Assembly: GCA_965153455.1 (NCBI GenBank)
Contig: OZ234499.1
Coordinates: forward strand, 10,536,271 to 10,600,270
Direction: 5' to 3'
Origin: Sphagnum compactum
Taxonomy: Eukaryota; Bryophyta; Sphagnopsida; Sphagnales
DNA length: 64,000 nucleotides
In this document: in pieces, positions 44,343-56,427 of the stretch
Numbering within the stretch: position 1 is the first letter of the stretch
Layout: each line of letters starts with the position of its first letter
The notes under the pieces: model-generated
What the model was told of the DNA's origin: nothing
What the model saw: the letters and a program-made list of their open reading frames with translations, nothing else
Database searches by the model: none
Position numbers and translations under genes: made by a program

Positions 44343-45280
44343 TTAGCTTGTTTTTTTTATGAAAGTCATTAGTGAAAAACACCATTCATCCTTGACATAC
44401 CCCAAGACTTGAACACATGTTATCTTAATCAATTCAATGAATTTTGAAAGTTTGATCTTGAGGATGGGAAAAGAAGTAATCTTTGCCCATAATCGAGTGA
44501 CCAAGTTCTTATTCAACACCTCCTTCAACGTGGACGCACTATTTATAACCATGGTCATCATAAAAAATGAACATTGCAAATCCAATTCATATGAATCAAA
44601 TAAAGCATCCACCCACATCTCGTCCTTTCCCACTTTCCATTGGCTACAATAAGCAACTTTGATCATAGTCAAGCATTAGTGGAAATCGTTCTTCGCATCA
44701 TGCGAGGTTTTAGCCCATAAGTTTGGAAAGATCACGCCCAATGCTGACATAAGTTCATGATTTGGAAATCGAACCTCCATTATGGACTAAAGCTTGCACA
44801 TAATCTTCACAACTTGATTTCACATGAGCCATGACCAAAGCGAAGTATGGCTTCAACACAAGTTTTAGAACACTTGTTGTAAAACAACACTAGTTCACAA
44901 AAAACTTAACACCAACAAATTCAATGATGAGACAATCGACCTCCTCACTATTCATATCTTCGCACCAACTCATAGGCAAATTCTTACTAGTGAGTGATTC
45001 AAGCATTTTGAATTCATCAACAACAAGATCGTCAAACTTGTTGTATGGATCAAAGTAGAAGTGATAAAGGTCAAGTTGGCACACCTTCACCGCATCAACA
45101 AAATCACATACGAACACATCATAAGATTAGGCGAACTTGATTAGGGTATGCATGAAATCTAAAAATGGTAAAATTGCATGTAACCCTAAAATCAATTCCA
45201 AGTCACATAGTAGGCTCAGGTTTTTAGCAACAATGCTATTCCTTGACACATTGTGAGCCATGGATTATAATACCACAAAT

Positions 45281-45711
45281 TGTTAAGCTTTAGTTCCATA
45301 GTTTTCCTTAGTATTAATGATTTGAATCCTGATAAACCTCCAAGTAATAATTATTAGGAGTTGGATTAGCCTTTGGATATTTCAGCGTAGAAGACTCTTT
45401 TATTTAAATTGATGCAAGGCTTAGTTAGTTTTAGGACCTAGTAAACCTTTTTAAGTGCATTATCTTTTTATGTTATAGAGAAGGGAAAGGGGATGTAAAA
45501 TTAGATGTGATTTATTGATATATTGGGAATACAAGCTCATAACTCACAACAACATTTCACCATTACAATATTAAGTTAGTCTGTAGAATAATCTTCAGGC
45601 ACGAATGATGTACTGGAAAGATTTCTAGGATGCAATCCTAATACATCGTTATTTAGTTTTCACTTCTATCAAACGCTTAGCTAGAACCAAAATCAAACTT
45701 AAGTATTAACA
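45281..45711 (-). mobile_element. Solo or truncated LTR, Copia-like
   Basis: The segment begins TGTTAAGC and ends TTAAGTATTAACA, giving TG...CA ends with a short inverted repeat. Directly left lies GGATTATAATACCACA, whose complement (TGGTATTATAATCC) resembles the initiator-tRNA primer binding site TGGTATCAGAGC. So the element would read on the minus strand. No gag-pol sequence follows; it lies inside the hAT relic, which suggests insertion after the relic formed. Confidence 0.4.
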
Positions 45712-46967
45712 TTTCCACCTGAGTGGCCTCAGGTACAACTTAGTAAACAACTTGAAGGGAATAAATCACAATTGCAAAAACTCCAAAATGCGATGGATGG
45801 TGCGAGCTAGGTATTTGGCTCGATGCTCCATGGAAAAGGGGTTAATTGGGCCTCATAGCCAACGGTAATGACCATCACCGAGAACCCAAGTTTGACAATG
45901 AAGACGAACATTGTCGTCTTCACATTGACACTCTTCAAACCTTTTTGGCGCGGTTCCTCGAGCAGGAACGAATTTTAAATAAATTGCTAAGGCATGTGGG
46001 TTAAGAGACAATTGATGATCCCATGCCGAACGATCGACTCAAGTGCGCACCACTCTTCTGGATAGTTCTTCTTCGCGCGACCGTTGAGAGACATTCACCT
46101 CAAGCGCTACTTCGTCAAACGGTGTTCCGTCAAGCGGTGTTTCTTCAAGCTCTTCCTTGTCTACTGGTGCAATTGGAGGATTCGAAGGCGTAGCGACATC
46201 ATTCGCCATGATTAAATTATCACCTGCATCAACAAAAACAGAGGGTAGCAGAAACAATGTGGTATTTGCGTTCAGAATGGGTCGAGGCCTTTTTATTTAA
46301 CAAATTAGGGTAGGCGTAAAGTGTGGGAATGACGACGAAACCTCATGAAAATTCGAACATCCTAGATCTAATGGATTCATCGAACCCTAATTTCGACGGT
46401 GGATCTAGGAGCATGTGGAGGTTTTTGTGATGCAAATTTTAACTCTAATTTATTATGTACTACATAGTTAATTAGTGCATGGAAGAAAAAAAAAAGTAGG
46501 GGATATCAAAAGAGTAAATGGTACGCCGGGATGTTACTTCAACCATTGAATTAATTTAGTCAAGTAAGGGCTCAAGGATGTTTACTTGTTACTACCGATA
46601 AATGGTCTTAGTAGTTAGTTACTTGAAATAATTAGGATGAAGAAGTAGGATGTGAGGGTCAACGGACGGAAATGATAAGGATCAAACTCAAGAACCTCAT
46701 CAAGATATCCAAGATAAGGGGAAGGATGAATCCTCCAATCCCATTAGTCATGAGGATTATCATCCTATTTGATTGGAGGATGAAATATTTTTTGTGTGCC
46801 TCATTGGGCCCAAGAATTCTCAGACTAAAATCAATTGGAGGGCAAATCATTTTCAATTCTCATTGGCTCTTAAAGGATGAGGAGGCCATTGATTGGAGGG
46901 AAGGATTTCGAAGCTTCCATTGGTCAAGGGGAACAAATTCAAGGAAGGTCATGAAGGCTTACCAAGA

Positions 46968-47040
46968 GGGAAAGGAGAAAGGAAGAGAATGAGTGTGTGA
47001 GGAAAGGAGAAGGAAAGAGAATGAATGTGTGAGGGAAAGA
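46968..47040. repeat. Short purine-rich tandem repeat
   Basis: Two units of about 32-34 bases, GGAAAGGAGAAAGGAAGAG then AATGAGTGTGTGAG, lie between the hAT pieces. No coding meaning. Confidence 0.6.
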
Positions 47041-48545
47041 TTAGTTCTTATGTGTGGAAAGGTGTTGTTCATGAAAAGGATGTGTGCAAGAAATAAGCAT
47101 GGAAGGATTTCCATGACAAAGCCTCTGGAGTTTTATTTCAAATAGTTGTTCCTTCCAAATCCACCGTTGGATTTGTGTGAAACTTAAAACTGTTCCTGTT
47201 TAGCAGGTGTAGAAAGTCCTCTCCAAAAATATTCCATCATGGTGAGTTACAATTCTCCCACAATGTCTTTGTATCTCCAAGTGGACACAACGCATTAGAT
47301 TCTTAGTAGCTTCATTGCATTACCTTGAACCACCGTACTTGTTAGACTACATAGTAATTCCACTTCCAAGCGGGTTTTGTGAGTGCATATCTGTATGTTG
47401 AAGGTGTGCAAAAATTCCTCACACACATCGACATGAATCTTTGCCATCAATGGTCGATATTGCTCCATGACGCGCTTCATGAAAAACAACATACTCATCC
47501 ATCTTGTCTTCACATTCTTAGGCAACTTATTCCTTTTTTCAATGAACACATCACATAATCTCTAGAACTCAAGGAATTTCTTAGGTAACATACATGGCTT
47601 GTAGTAGCAAATCCAATTGAACCACCAAACTAAATTTCAACAACACCAACATGGCCAAAATTGTTCGATGAACAAAATAGTGGACTTCGATTATGAATTA
47701 AACAATTGTCTCCTTCATATGAGTAATCACACCAATTCTAGTGCCTTGGAAAACGTTACTACCATCATAGCCCATGGAGAAATCCTTAGCACTCACACTA
47801 GCAAAAGAATCCAAGGATCGCAACATTAATTGAAAGACATTATTAGTGTCCCTTGTACATTAATTTTTTCCACACAAATTAGAAAAGGGATCTAGTTCCA
47901 AACTTGAATAACATAAAGGTGTAGAGAAATCCAAAAGGCATTGTCAATTGTCATCACTTCATCCACATTCACAAACAAAAAATTAACGGCATTGATAGCA
48001 TCCTAAGCGAGTAGACTATAACAAAACTTGGTTCATCGATTCAACATTACCCCAACTTGCAAAATCTGTCCAATGTTTATTGGGTGTGTGTTTCACTTTA
48101 ATTAGGCTGACATGATCCTTCAAACCCTCAAAGTCCATCATAATTTGACCCCTAGACAACAAATGAAAGACAACAACAAATTAGATGAATTTTCATCTCT
48201 TGTTTTAGGGAACCAATATAACAACAAGATCAAGAATCGAAGGACAATCCCCAACAATGTAAACTTTTTTGTTTCATGCATGCTAGCTTTTAAGGTCAAA
48301 ATAAAATGAACCAATTGCTACTACTGGCTTTGAAACCTTGGTTTTGCACCCATTAGCATGTTTAAGCAAAATATCAAGTTGAGGCACGAACAATTTTTCC
48401 TCGCCTTTGACTTTCGTGCAAATTGCACACCGAACTTGATTCATGTTACTTATTTCATCTATTATTGATTTTACCCAAGGAAGTTTCGTAGCCCATTGAT
48501 CCTGAAAATGGCAAGTACTTTCATGATCGTGCTTCTTTTTTTTTG

Positions 48546-51500
48546 CTACTAGACTTTAAAACTATGGGCTTGGAGTAGGAAGTTCTTCTGATTTAGAAGC
48601 TAAATCGATTGTGCCAAAATTAGGGTTTCAACAACCATCTCAATATCTGCATTTTTTATAATGGTTATGGCATTAGTAGGAAGATGGAAAATCAGTTTGA
48701 ACTTAAATGTTTTGGGGGTAGTTAGAGGAGCCATGGATGATGGCAAATGTAATTAATAAGATTAGAAGACCAAAAATATCAAAAGATTAAAAGACCAGAA
48801 AAAAATCATAAGAAGATTAGAAGATCAAAAGAAGATGCACGTTACCGCAACACAATGCAATGTGTGCACACACAATGCTAGATCACCCAAAAGATTAGTT
48901 GGCTCTACTATTCGTCATGAGTCACATCTCACAATAGGAAGATCAGAAAAAACAAAAAGAAAAGAATGAGCACCTTGACTCTTGAACAGTTACACATCAC
49001 TACAAATCAAGACTAAATTGCTTATTGCTAGAGCTTAGAGTTGTGAGCTTCTTTCCACTTTGTTGTGCTTGCATGCATCTTCTTTTGATTGAGACTTGAA
49101 GAGCCAGCTTGAAATCGAAGTAGACCCCAAAATTTTGAAGTACACAATGGCACAAAATTCTAGGATCCGAAATGAAATTACCTACACACTTTAGTGCATA
49201 GTACATACTAGTGGTATCAAGCACCCTAAACGGAGAGGCATCTTGGTGACAAGCTTCAATGGAGCTATGGTGATGGCAAAAGGATATGAGAGTGTAGGTT
49301 AGTGGAGAAAGGTTCTAATAGAATGTAGGCAAGTGGCAAAATGCACTAGATTGGAAGGACATGGCTTGGCGATACGATCACAAACAAACGGTGTACTGCT
49401 ACTACCTATCGCTCTGAAACCCTAGGTTTTGATGAATTTCTATATATTTTTCATTTTTTTTGCCACTTACACGTCACCAACCTTTTTTTGTTTCACCATT
49501 TGGCAAAATTTTGCCACAAAAAAACTGCTGGTCGGTAGTATGTTTTATAGCAAACCAAGAGACATCTTAAGAGAAAATCGAAGTCCTTGAGTTTTTTTGA
49601 TAGGGTTTGAGGTTTTCATCATCCAAAAGCTTGGGCAATGTCAAGAAAGTACCTTGAAAATAAGCTTAGCTTTCATAAATTTTTGTAGGATGCCATTGGT
49701 GTCAAAAGATCTTGGAAAAGAAAATGACTGGTTTTGGAAAACCGACATGCCAGGCAATCATGAATGAGAACCTCTTCACGTACTTAAAAAGAGATATAGA
49801 TTATTACTTCAGTGCATAAGTGAGTGCATCAAGCTTCTTGGTCATGATTGAACAGAAAAAGTTCTGCACACAATAAAGACTCAAACCCTCAATCCCATTG
49901 TTGCAGGTCTTATCAGCTTCAATTCATTGCATGATGGCTCTGCCCCTTATGTCAAGTTCAAACCAGCAACAGTTATAAAAGGAAATGAATCTCACACCTG
50001 ATGAACACTCAGAAAGAAAGGGCCAGAGTGAACCAGCACCCACCACTGCAACATGCAGGATGGATGGTATGTGCACATGAAACACTTTTACATCTGTCTC
50101 ATGTGTAACCACAGTGGTTAGCTATGTTTGTACCCTCCACACTGCATGTATCTGTTATCTACCTAACAAGTGCCTTACGTACTAACCTACAATTGTCAGT
50201 AACTTGATAAGAGAGCTGCTACAAAATTTCTCAAGAATGAAACACCCACCCTCTTGGGCTTATTGGCCTTAGCAACCTCTTGTGCCTACAATTGACAGTG
50301 AGCCCCAGAGGGTTTCTTTTCTGTTAACAGTTTTCCATGCTTTTTGGTACACAATTTTCTGAATGCATTTAGCATCAGCAAACCGAAAGCATTTCATCAA
50401 GGAACTATCAAAAAGTAGAGCAAAATCATGCCCAATTACTCCATGACAGCTCAACATTTCTATCGCAGACGATGGTGAATTAACAACAGGAAGAAACAAG
50501 ATGCAACAAAGATATATCATACTAGCAATGTTCTCACAGACAGTTTTCTAGGTCCTTCCAATCAGAAACATACAAAAATATATTTATGCGTGTGAAGGTG
50601 TGACGTCTATGAATTCCTCTGTTTCTATCAGACATAAGGGGGTGGCAGTGCTTCAATGTACAATATAGGTAATGCATGTCTGGGTAAACCATGAACTCTC
50701 CATCTAGAGATCTAGAGAACTCAAAGCACTTGTAGACAGACTACTTGGCTACAGATTCTGACTGCATATACCTATGTTGGATTTATGGTGCACTCAGCTG
50801 TGTTTTTCCCGACATGTGGTAAGCACTTACAAAACTTTTTGAGATCGTAGCCCTGGTGATGGGCTTTTATAAATATCTGCAAATTCTTGCTCCTCGGTGG
50901 TGGGTGTGGATCCTAGGCATCCCCTGAATAAAGTTCTCCGTATCTGATGAAGTGGGAATGACTTCACATGCAGATCAGATGACTCGGCAGATCTGTCAAA
51001 AACCAAAATGCAATTCGAAGTCAATTTTTTCCTTACATAAGAAGAAAAATGTGGGTTCCCAATTAGCCAAGAACCTACTTCATAACACCATAGCAACAAC
51101 AGCAACACAAAAAATCAACAAATTTTTTCCTATGCTCATGTTTGTGCGCTGGAAAGGACAACATGACAAATATTAACAAGGAAAAACATGCCTAACACAG
51201 GCCAATATGTTTATATATACATAAGTCCCCACAACACGTATTGTACTACTAAGTAATTTTGACATTCTTCAACTTGAGAAGGATTTACTACCTACAAGTA
51301 GGCAGGTGAAACTTGGCGTATACTGTACATGTTGCTAATTGCTACCTACCTCTTAAGCCATTTTTAGCTACTGATAGGAGATCAGTAAGAACAGCTGGGC
51401 TATTGTGCATGGTTGCACAAGCTCAGAGCTAGTAAACCAATGCAAATAAAGGTCAGCAAACCTTTCTCAAAACCTTGAGCTATATTGGTGGTCACTTATG

Positions 51501-51562
51501 TTCACCAAGTTCACTCTGGTAATTGCATAGTGTTCTTCAAGGAATAAATACAGACAGCAACA
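48546..51562. other. Intergenic stretch between hAT relic and DUF1645 gene
   Basis: No supported gene. At about 50018 a copy of the AACCAGCACCC family end occurs (GGCCAGAGTGAACCAGCACC). Around 49490-49540 is a TTTGGCAAAATTTTGCCAC palindrome resembling the TGGCGAA family. A minus-strand frame at 50827-51108 is open but has no recognised domain; the last part may be 3' untranslated DNA of the DUF1645 gene. Confidence 0.45.
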
Positions 51563-53245
51563 TTAGACTTCTGAACAAATGAATAATAATAATCCAATAG
51601 CAAACAGAGCTGCCCAAAGTACAGGATGATTAAGGAGATAGAATTTATTTGAGTACTTGGAACTGGTATTTTGTGTAAATTGATAGATGTCCAAAAGCTT
51701 TGATGCCAAAACCTCTCTTACAGCATGAAGAGGAAAACAGATGAAAGTTAGGGGAAAGACTTCTTTCAGATAGAGACTTATGGGGTGAGGAGTTGCAGAC
51801 CTTGAGGAGGAGGATGATGACCTGAGCTTTCTTAGAAGCAAAGGATTTCGACTCAGTGTCCATAGTCTTGAACTTGATCTCTCAGTACTCTCCTTGAAGC
51901 TCATCACTGATGCTGAGTCCTCATCATGTTTCATCACTGAGTTGTTCATATCAATCTCTGCAATTCCAGGAAGGGATGGGAGAAACCCCTGATCAGCTGG
52001 GCTGGCCAACAAAGAGACATTGCCGTGCAGCAGCTCTTTGTTTGGAGACTCAACAGGATTAGCCCTGTCTGGCTGGTGGTGGTACTCAAGAAGCTCCCTC
52101 AATTTCCCTTGCCTGCTTGTCTTCTCCTTGTATTGTGGCCAGGGATCCAGCTTGAGTCCTTCAAGACTGGTCTTCTCAACCGCAGAAGAAGAATAATCGG
52201 AGAAGGACAAATCCAAAATGCCTTCAGCTGCTTCCTCATCAGACCTGGAATTTGCCTGATTCTTGAAGAGTTGCAGTGGAGAAAGAGATCCCCGCGGCGG
52301 TGACGTTCTCCGACGCTCATATAGTCCACTTCTTTCATCCTCATATGTTGTTGCAGTATCACTTTCCTCTATACCCTGCAACATGAGCGTCTCCACATCC
52401 GCGCCTGCTTCTTCTTCATTCAGCTGGCCACATCCCAAAAAGATCAGGAGTCTAGACTTGGAACTCCTCATGTGTCGTCCGCCAGAGGACAAGTCTGACG
52501 ACTTGGCAGCGCTGCTACCTGCAGAGCTGGAATCGTCGAAGCTGCTGCTGCAGGACGAATCCGATATTGTCTGCAACAGTTGCTGTTGCTTCGGGCTCTG
52601 CAGGAGTCGGGGAGGAAGGCGAAGTGGTAACACGCGACCCTTGAAGAAAAGCTCATCAGCTGTCGACATGTTGCAGTGAGGCGTTATCGGCGTGTTGATC
52701 GACTGCAAGATGGAATTCCCAGCTTGCGCGAGCTCCGCTGCCCCGGTGGTGGTGATATTAGCGAACCTCCTCCTCGCAGTGAACTCGAAACCAGAATCCG
52801 ACTCTGAATCTACAGAAAGCTCGCCGGAAACATCTTCAGAACCCTCTTCAGCAGCTTCAACCTGTCTTGCTCCAGCTACAAACTCGAAGCTATAGTCGTC
52901 TTCACGCGCAAGCTGAGCTCCATAAACTTCCGCATCCGTCTCCCGAACAGCTGCTGCTGCTTCCGCTGCGACGCTCACTATTTGATCATCACGTCTAGGA
53001 GTCCCCGGAACCTCTTCCCAGAGAAAGGGAATGGCAGCTCGGACCTCGCCCAGAGGCGGTTCCTCCACGTCTTCTCGGAAGAAAAAAACCGTTCGACGAG
53101 GACTGGATGGTGCACTGGTGTAAGGCGTGGAGAATGCACTCCCAGACTCGCTCTGCAACGCGGCTGTATACCCGCTGCTAATGATGTGCGGGCCGTGAGG
53201 CCTCTTGGGCGAACTCAGTCTGAGCAACGACAACGGTTCCATCAT
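51563..53245 (-). CDS. DUF1645-type plant protein, 560 residues, single exon
   Basis: One open frame from ATG 53245 to a stop at 51563. It opens with SGYTAALQSESGSAFSTP and SAPSSPRR (residues 24-51), then IPFLWEEVPGTP (72-83), FEF segments near 120 and 153, and STADELFFKGRVLPLRLPPR (194-213), then KSRLLIFLGCG. This order matches plant DUF1645 proteins, nuclear or cytosolic proteins of unclear biochemistry linked to stress and growth in rice. Serine-rich linkers are plentiful. The last 75 residues, after LRKLRSSSSSS, do not look like the family and end in a hydrophobic stretch (VLWAALFAIGLLLFIC). A neighbouring frame (SPHKSLSERSLSPNF) looks more family-like, so a frameshift or a donor at the CAAG/GTCTGC site may set the real end. 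Two ATGs start the frame; the first is used. Confidence 0.8.
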   Translation of the reverse strand: MMEPLSLLRLSSPKRPHGPHIISSGYTAALQSESGSAFSTPYTSAPSSPRRTVFFFREDVEEPPLGEVRAAIPFLWEEVPGTPRRDDQIVSVAAEAAAAVRETDAEVYGAQLAREDDYSFEFVAGARQVEAAEEGSEDVSGELSVDSESDSGFEFTARRRFANITTTGAAELAQAGNSILQSINTPITPHCNMSTADELFFKGRVLPLRLPPRLLQSPKQQQLLQTISDSSCSSSFDDSSSAGSSAAKSSDLSSGGRHMRSSKSRLLIFLGCGQLNEEEAGADVETLMLQGIEESDTATTYEDERSGLYERRRTSPPRGSLSPLQLFKNQANSRSDEEAAEGILDLSFSDYSSSAVEKTSLEGLKLDPWPQYKEKTSRQGKLRELLEYHHQPDRANPVESPNKELLHGNVSLLASPADQGFLPSLPGIAEIDMNNSVMKHDEDSASVMSFKESTERSSSRLWTLSRNPLLLRKLRSSSSSSRSATPHPISLYLKEVFPLTFICFPLHAVREVLASKLLDIYQFTQNTSSKYSNKFYLLNHPVLWAALFAIGLLLFICSEV

Positions 53246-53700
53246 GATACCAATAGCAGTTCCTCTCTCTCTCTCTCTCTCTCTCTCTCACGCACAGCTG
53301 AAGAAGAAGCTTATTATATTTCCCAATTCTCAAGAGATCCAGGTGACGATTAGTGTCTCGATCTCAGCAGCAGCAGCACAAAAGAGCTCCTGAAGTGACC
53401 ACCAACTGGACTGACATCTCTCCCATCATCGATTCTCTCGCCACAGGACTTTCAACGAATCTCGCAAGAAAACTTCGCATCTCTGCTGCAAGCTGCCTTT
53501 ACCCACATGATCACACCAGAATTTTCTTTTTAAAAAAAAATTCTCAACCCTTTCTTTCTCGACACTCTCTGCACAAAAGAAGAACAAGAAACAAACCCCA
53601 AAGCCAGTCGGGGAGCCCCCAACAACTACCCTTCTCCTCCTCACAAGAGCTCGTTGATCATCACCACAACCACCCTTGAAGCTCGACCAGGGATGACATA
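53246..53700 (-). promoter_or_regulatory. 5' leader region of the DUF1645 gene with CT/GA repeat
   Basis: Immediately before the ATG is a CT run on the plus strand (about 53261-53290), that is GA in the transcript, a common plant leader or core-promoter feature. Further upstream the sequence stays CT-rich on the plus strand to about 53690. The transcription start is not determined. Confidence 0.4.
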
Positions 53701-54089
53701 GAGCTGCACGTTGTTCTCAGAACTGGCGGGACTCCTGCACTAGTTTCCACTAGTTTTTTTTAGCAAATAGCTTTCTCTGCACCTTCTTCCAGCTTCCCAA
53801 ATCTCTTCCACCGCAATATCGTTGCCTTGTGTCAACCCAACTCCCTCCTCTTCCTCATCAATAAAAGCTCCAGAGATCGCCACAAAAACGCACAGACGTG
53901 GTCAGCTTCGATGCCGCCCTCACAAAATGCACGCCAATTGGAAAGCTTTAGAAAGAAGCTGTAATCACAAAGAGAGCGAGAGAGAAAGAGAAGAAGGCCG
54001 TATGCGGCGCACAGTACCTACTTATCATCTATTTAAGTAGGTTTGTAGCTAGCTACCTACTAGGTACGGTGGGCCCGAGGCCATCAAAG

Positions 54090-54420
54090 CCCAAGGATTT
54101 TGACCATATTCCAGGCTTTTAGAAAAAAGGTTTACGGCAAAACTCAAAAGAACTCAGCCATGGTGATTTTTTTTTTAAAAATTAGAACATTCGCCAAATT
54201 GCGACGGAAAACTGGTTTTCCGCGGGGTGGGGGGGGGGGGGTTGGGGTTCGCCACATTCATGTGTACTGGCTACACATTTATGAGTTCTCTCGGAAGAGA
54301 ATCGCCAGTTAAGTAGAAATCTGCCTAGGGATGCTCGCCACTCGAGCTCCATCAGGGAATTGGGGGAAAAAAAAAAGGCACATCTCAGCCGCCAAAAGAA
54401 CTCACCAAACGTGGAAAACA
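54090..54420. repeat. Copy of the TGGCGAA-type dispersed family with G-run
   Basis: Contains GTTTACGGCAAAACTC, CATTCGCCAAATTGCG, GGTTCGCCACATTCAT and AATCGCCAGTTAAG, the same kind of boxes as at 1-180 and 61150-61325. A run of 13 G lies at about 54229-54241 (after GGGGT). No coding sequence. Confidence 0.4.
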
Positions 54421-56032
54421 GTCGCGTTAAGGTTAGGTAGGCTCTTTACTTTGGGAATTTCAGGTAAGGGGGGGTACCTATTTTTGTTTTAATTTTGGGT
54501 CCCTTTTTTGCGGGGGAAGTTTTTGGTGGGATCCTAAATTTGGTTCCAGACTCTTACCATTATAGATATCCTGTCCTAAAACTACATCAGGGTCTCAGTG
54601 TCCAAATCTAAGATTTATTGTAAGGTTAAATATAGCTGCTGAAATGACGACTCAAGAAGGTGAAGGTACCAAGCAAGGTGTAGGTGCTGGTTCACCTTTA
54701 GTACTAATGTCTAAGCTCCTTCCCTTGGATGTAGAACACCATAGCCATGGTGTATTCCATCATATGGCTTAAAGTGTAGGACAAAGCCCCAACACAAGGG
54801 CATCACTGGAACAAGGGGCTCAAGAGGCGGAGCCAAGCAGAGGCCTTGTTTCTGGTAATACCTTCGTCTTAGGGCTTTACCCAATGTAAAAGATTGTTTG
54901 TAGGAGGATATTTCTTTGCATCTCAACAGTTGAAAATGTAACATGCCAAGGCTAGAAAATTACATGTGGTAAGATGCCTAGGTCCTTTGTGTGTAGGGTA
55001 AAGCCCAAGGCCATGGGTCTCAATGGCGTTTCACTTTTTGAAACGCCCCCAAATTAGTGAAGGAAAAACCCCCAAATGGGTTTGGGAACACACCCTGCAG
55101 TAGCACTAAGGAAATTGGATCTCATATTTACAAGAGGGGTAACACCCCAAGAGTGGGGCATAACCCAACATATTTGGTGCCATCTTCACCATGAGTAGGA
55201 TAAATACGTTGGGGACGGTGGGATGCTCCCAATGCTAATAAAATAATCTGCCAAGTCTTAAAGAGGGGAAGTAAGGAGCCGCATAGGGTTCGAGGGCTAC
55301 GATTCCCAGACAAAAATTGGGCAGTGTGCTAACTGGTGGGCTGTAGAGGACATTGTGAAGGCTCGGTGTTAAGGAGCCATGGTTACATTAGGGACCAGGT
55401 ACAAAGTTCAAATCCTTTTGGCATACTTTACCGCCTTTCTTTGTTCTGTTTTCATGGACTCATTCAGTCGCCCATCCTTTCGGACAGTGATTTTATTAAT
55501 GGTTTTGCAGGGCTCTCTTGGTCAGGCGTTGTCTCCAAATGTTTTCCAAAACTAATACTGTCATTGGTTTTCATGTATACCTATAACCCCATACCATAAT
55601 ACCTTGCCAACTTTGAGGCATATATGTCTGTCAAGACATTAATTAAATTTGAAACATCCATTTTGAAAAATAATATTTTTAAAGATTCAAATTTTTTCCT
55701 TTAAAAAATATTATTTCTTTCAAAACAATTTAAGAAATGTGAAAAATTTTAAGCATTATTTAAGTAGTGTTGAAGCTGGCAGCGTACTAAGGTATATGCT
55801 GGATGTTTATCCTAATGTGAGAAGAAGAATAGAATCAGGCCAAGGCCAGTGGCCGTGGCCTGTCCCGTTCTGGGAAGACAATACGGTATAGGTGCCCATT
55901 ACAAGCCCAAAATGTGTATAGCAGAACCCAAAGTGTGTCTGAGCATCACCAGACATACGTTGGACCAGCAACTGACTACTCGTCAGAGATTAGGGAGAGC
56001 GAGAAGCAGGCCGTTTTGTACTGCCTGCAATA
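54421..56032. other. Gene-poor stretch
   Basis: No gene recognised. At about 54648-54700 GAAGGTGAAGGTACC ... GTAGGTGCTGGTTCACC is another copy of the AACCAGCACCC family end, in inverted sense. Confidence 0.45.
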
Positions 56033-56425
56033 AGGGCCACAGTAAAACCAGCACCCACCAGAGCACCATCCACTGGATGTCCCGTCATTACTCAGTTGTG
56101 GATGAAGCTCAACTGAGTTGATATTTGGTTTCATCTTGGTAACCAACTCAGTAGGAAATAGGTCTCATATAGGCAGATAGGTAGGAAAATAGGCAACTTC
56201 TACATAAGTAGATGGTTTATACATAGTTAAAGGCCTGTTTTCCCTACCTACCTTCTAACAACCTGCTTGTGGGTTGTTAGTAGGTAGATAGGTAGGGAAA
56301 TAAAAACAACTGAGCTAACCACCATGGTTAGCTAGGGAACTGGAACCCGCCAGAAAACTGTTTCCTGACCACTTATCATTCATCCTAAATGGTGCACTGA
56401 TGGGTGCTGGTTCACTGTGGCCATA
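56033..56425. mobile_element. 393-bp terminal-inverted-repeat element
   Basis: The left end GGCCACAGTAAAACCAGCAC with CCACCAGAGCACCAT and the right end ATGGTGCACTGATGGGTGCT with GGTTCACTGTGGCC are inverted repeats of about 34 bases with few mismatches. A further inverted pair lies inside (CCCTACCTACCTTCTAACAA versus TTGTTAGTAGGTAGATAGG). Flanks share ATAAG/AATAAGG, so the target duplication is unclear. Non-coding; relatives of its ends occur at 27541, 28096, 50018, 54660 and 60828. Confidence 0.65.
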
Positions 56426-56427
56426 AA

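Larger units (their letters stand above)
44343..48545 (-). pseudogene. Decayed hAT-like transposase, interrupted by an LTR
   Basis: Minus-strand pieces occur in protein order. FQDQWATKLPWVKSII, then MNQVRCAICTKVKGEEKL with HANGC (48530-48330), is a BED-like C-x2-C zinc finger. LKDHVSLIKVKHTPNKHW and NVDEVMTIDNAFWISLH (about 48110-47910) are transposase core. KNVKTRWMSMLFFMKRVM (47549-47295) follows. FVCDFVDAVKVCQLDLYHFY (45117-44890) comes next. VQVLGYVKDEWCFSLMTFIK near 44350-44410 matches the C-terminal dimerisation region of hAT transposases. In-frame stops and shifts separate the parts, so it is non-functional. The 2.2-kb gap between 45117 and 47295 includes an LTR and other DNA. Confidence 0.65.

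Noticed and set aside
46039-46257. Minus-strand frame rich in acidic residues (MANDVATPSNPPIAP...)
   Set aside because: Could be a first exon or part of an inserted element, but no family or splice partner was recognised.
50827-51108. Minus-strand frame downstream of the DUF1645 gene
   Set aside because: No domain and no clear splice link to the DUF1645 coding region.
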